DNA from: Meghimatium bilineatum
Lineage: Eukaryota; Mollusca; Gastropoda; Stylommatophora; Philomycidae
Reading direction: 5' to 3'
NCBI GenBank assembly: GCA_034231615.1
Contig: CM067307.1
Span: 6,999,013-7,063,012 of the forward strand
Length of the DNA stretch: 64,000 bases
Positions 62,820 to 64,000 of this stretch are shown piece after piece. A model generated the notes under the pieces. That model saw only the letters and a list, made by a program, of their open reading frames with translations, made no database searches and had not been told where the DNA came from. The position numbers were made by a program, and so were the translations under genes. The first letter of the stretch is position 1. Every line of letters begins with the position of its first letter.

Positions 62820-64000
62820 CATAAACAACATCAAGACTAGACTTTTCATATCTTCCATCCCCTTACTAAATAACATCAAGACTAGACTTTTCATATCTTC
62901 CATCCCCTAACTAAATAACATCAAGAATAGACTTTTCATATCTTCCATCCCCTAACTAAATAACATCAAGACTAGACTTTTCATATCTTCCATCCCCTAA
63001 CTAAATAACATCAAGACTAGACTTTTCATATCTTCTATCCCCTAACTAAATAACATCAAGACTAGACTTTTCATATCTTCCATCCCCTAACTAAATAACA
63101 TCAAGACTAGACTTTTCATATCTTCCATCCCCTAACTAAATAACATCAAGACTAGACTTTTCATATCTTCCATCCCCTAACTAAATAACATCAAGACTAG
63201 ACTTTTCATATCTTCCATCCCCTAACTAAATAACATCAAGACTAGACTTTTCATATCTTCCATCCCCTAACTAAATAACATCAAGACTAGACTTTTCATA
63301 TCTTCCATCCCCTAACTAAATAACATCAAGACTAGACTTTTCATATCTTCCATCCCCTAACTAAATAACATCAAGACTAGACTTTTCATATCTTCCATCC
63401 CCTAACTAAATAACATCAAGACTAGACTTTTCATATCTTCCATCCCCTAACTAAATAACATCAAGACTAGACATTTCATATCTTCCATCCCCTAACTAAA
63501 CAACATCAAGACTAGACTTTTCATATCTTCCATCCCCTAACTAAACAACATCAAGACTAGACTTTTCATATCTTCCATCCCCTAACTAAATAACATCAAG
63601 ACTAGACTTTTCATATCTTCCATCCCCAAACTAAATAACACCAAGACTAGACTTTTCATATCTTCCATCCCCTAACTAAATAACATCAAGACTAGACTTT
63701 TCATATCTTCCATCCCCTAACTAAATAACATCAAGACTAGACTTTTCATATCTTCCATCCCCTAACTAAATAACATCAAGACTAGACTTTTCATATCTTC
63801 CATCCCCTAACTAAATAACATCAAGACTAGACTTTTCATATCTTCCATCCCCTAACTAAATAACATCAAGACTAGACTTTTCATATCTTCCATCCCCTAA
63901 CTAAATAACATCAAGACTAGACTTTTCATATCTTCCATCCCCTAACTAAATAACATCAAGACTAGACTTTTCATATCTTCCATCCCCTAACTAAATAACA
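62820..64000. repeat. 45-bp minisatellite, about 26 copies, running off the window
   Basis: The unit 'ctaactaaataacatcaaga' then 'ctagacttttcatatcttcc' then 'atccc' is 45 bases and recurs with no length change to the last base of the window. Only scattered single-base variants are seen (for example 'tctatcc', 'aaacaaca', 'gacatttc', 'ccaaact'). The left-most copy is divergent ('ctacataaacaacatc'). True length unknown. Confidence 0.95.

Noticed and set aside
62568..62840. Cys/Val/Leu-rich small membrane protein
   Set aside because: Produced by a 28-bp T/G-rich repeat; two overlapping frames look alike.
1..64000. A defence system, biosynthetic cluster or other coordinated gene set
   Set aside because: I found no intact gene besides mobile-element fragments, so there is nothing to support such a system here.

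Overview
The window reads as intergenic or intronic DNA from an animal nuclear genome. It is AT-leaning, has no bacterial-style gene packing and no operons, and is crowded with broken non-LTR retrotransposons, tRNA-derived and (GAA)n-tailed SINEs, small inverted-repeat elements and at least a dozen minisatellite arrays. The reverse transcriptase (RT) families (jockey-like elements with RNase H and a CxCG...H...C tail, endonuclease-RT elements with microsatellite tails, an element ending in a C2H2 finger, and a Penelope-like RT) are those I associate with molluscs and other spiralians. That placement is inference only. I recognise no intact host gene, rRNA or functional tRNA gene. The longest open frames (up to about 300 codons) all lie in tandem repeats.

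Layout. 0-5 kb: unique DNA, a SINE B copy, a zinc-finger-family RT tail and a 16-copy 41-bp array. 6.8-7.9 kb: an RT 3' end carrying a 39-bp array. 8-15 kb: SINEs, one RT tail and long unannotated stretches. 15.5-22 kb: a TA-flanked MITE, a second MITE split by a SINE, a 54/57-bp array, and an internally deleted RT copy with a 29-bp array in its coding sequence. 22-35 kb: many RT remnants (the fullest at 24.4-25.65 kb), an RNase H fragment at 32.3-33.4 kb, and SINEs. 35-43 kb: RT tails, an inverted-repeat element at 38.0-38.4 kb and unannotated DNA. 43-50 kb: RT tails, a Penelope-like fragment, and a jockey-like element on the minus strand (about 49.46 to 45.22 kb) carrying three later insertions. 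51.2-53.7 kb: three abutting minisatellites (33/29, 18 and 36 bp). 53.7-62.2 kb: three RT copies, SINEs, a 27-bp array and a 24-bp array. 62.6-64 kb: a homogeneous 45-bp array that runs off the window end.

The main theme is nested mobile DNA and the birth of minisatellites inside it. Three arrays (24, 29 and 39 bp) are expansions of recognisable RT coding segments, and a fourth (36 bp) is an expansion of a SINE segment. Two insertions inside the jockey-like element have clear 12-bp target-site duplications and simple-repeat tails. One of them, a 1.2-kb element of unknown class, splits the RT exactly at its YADD catalytic codons.
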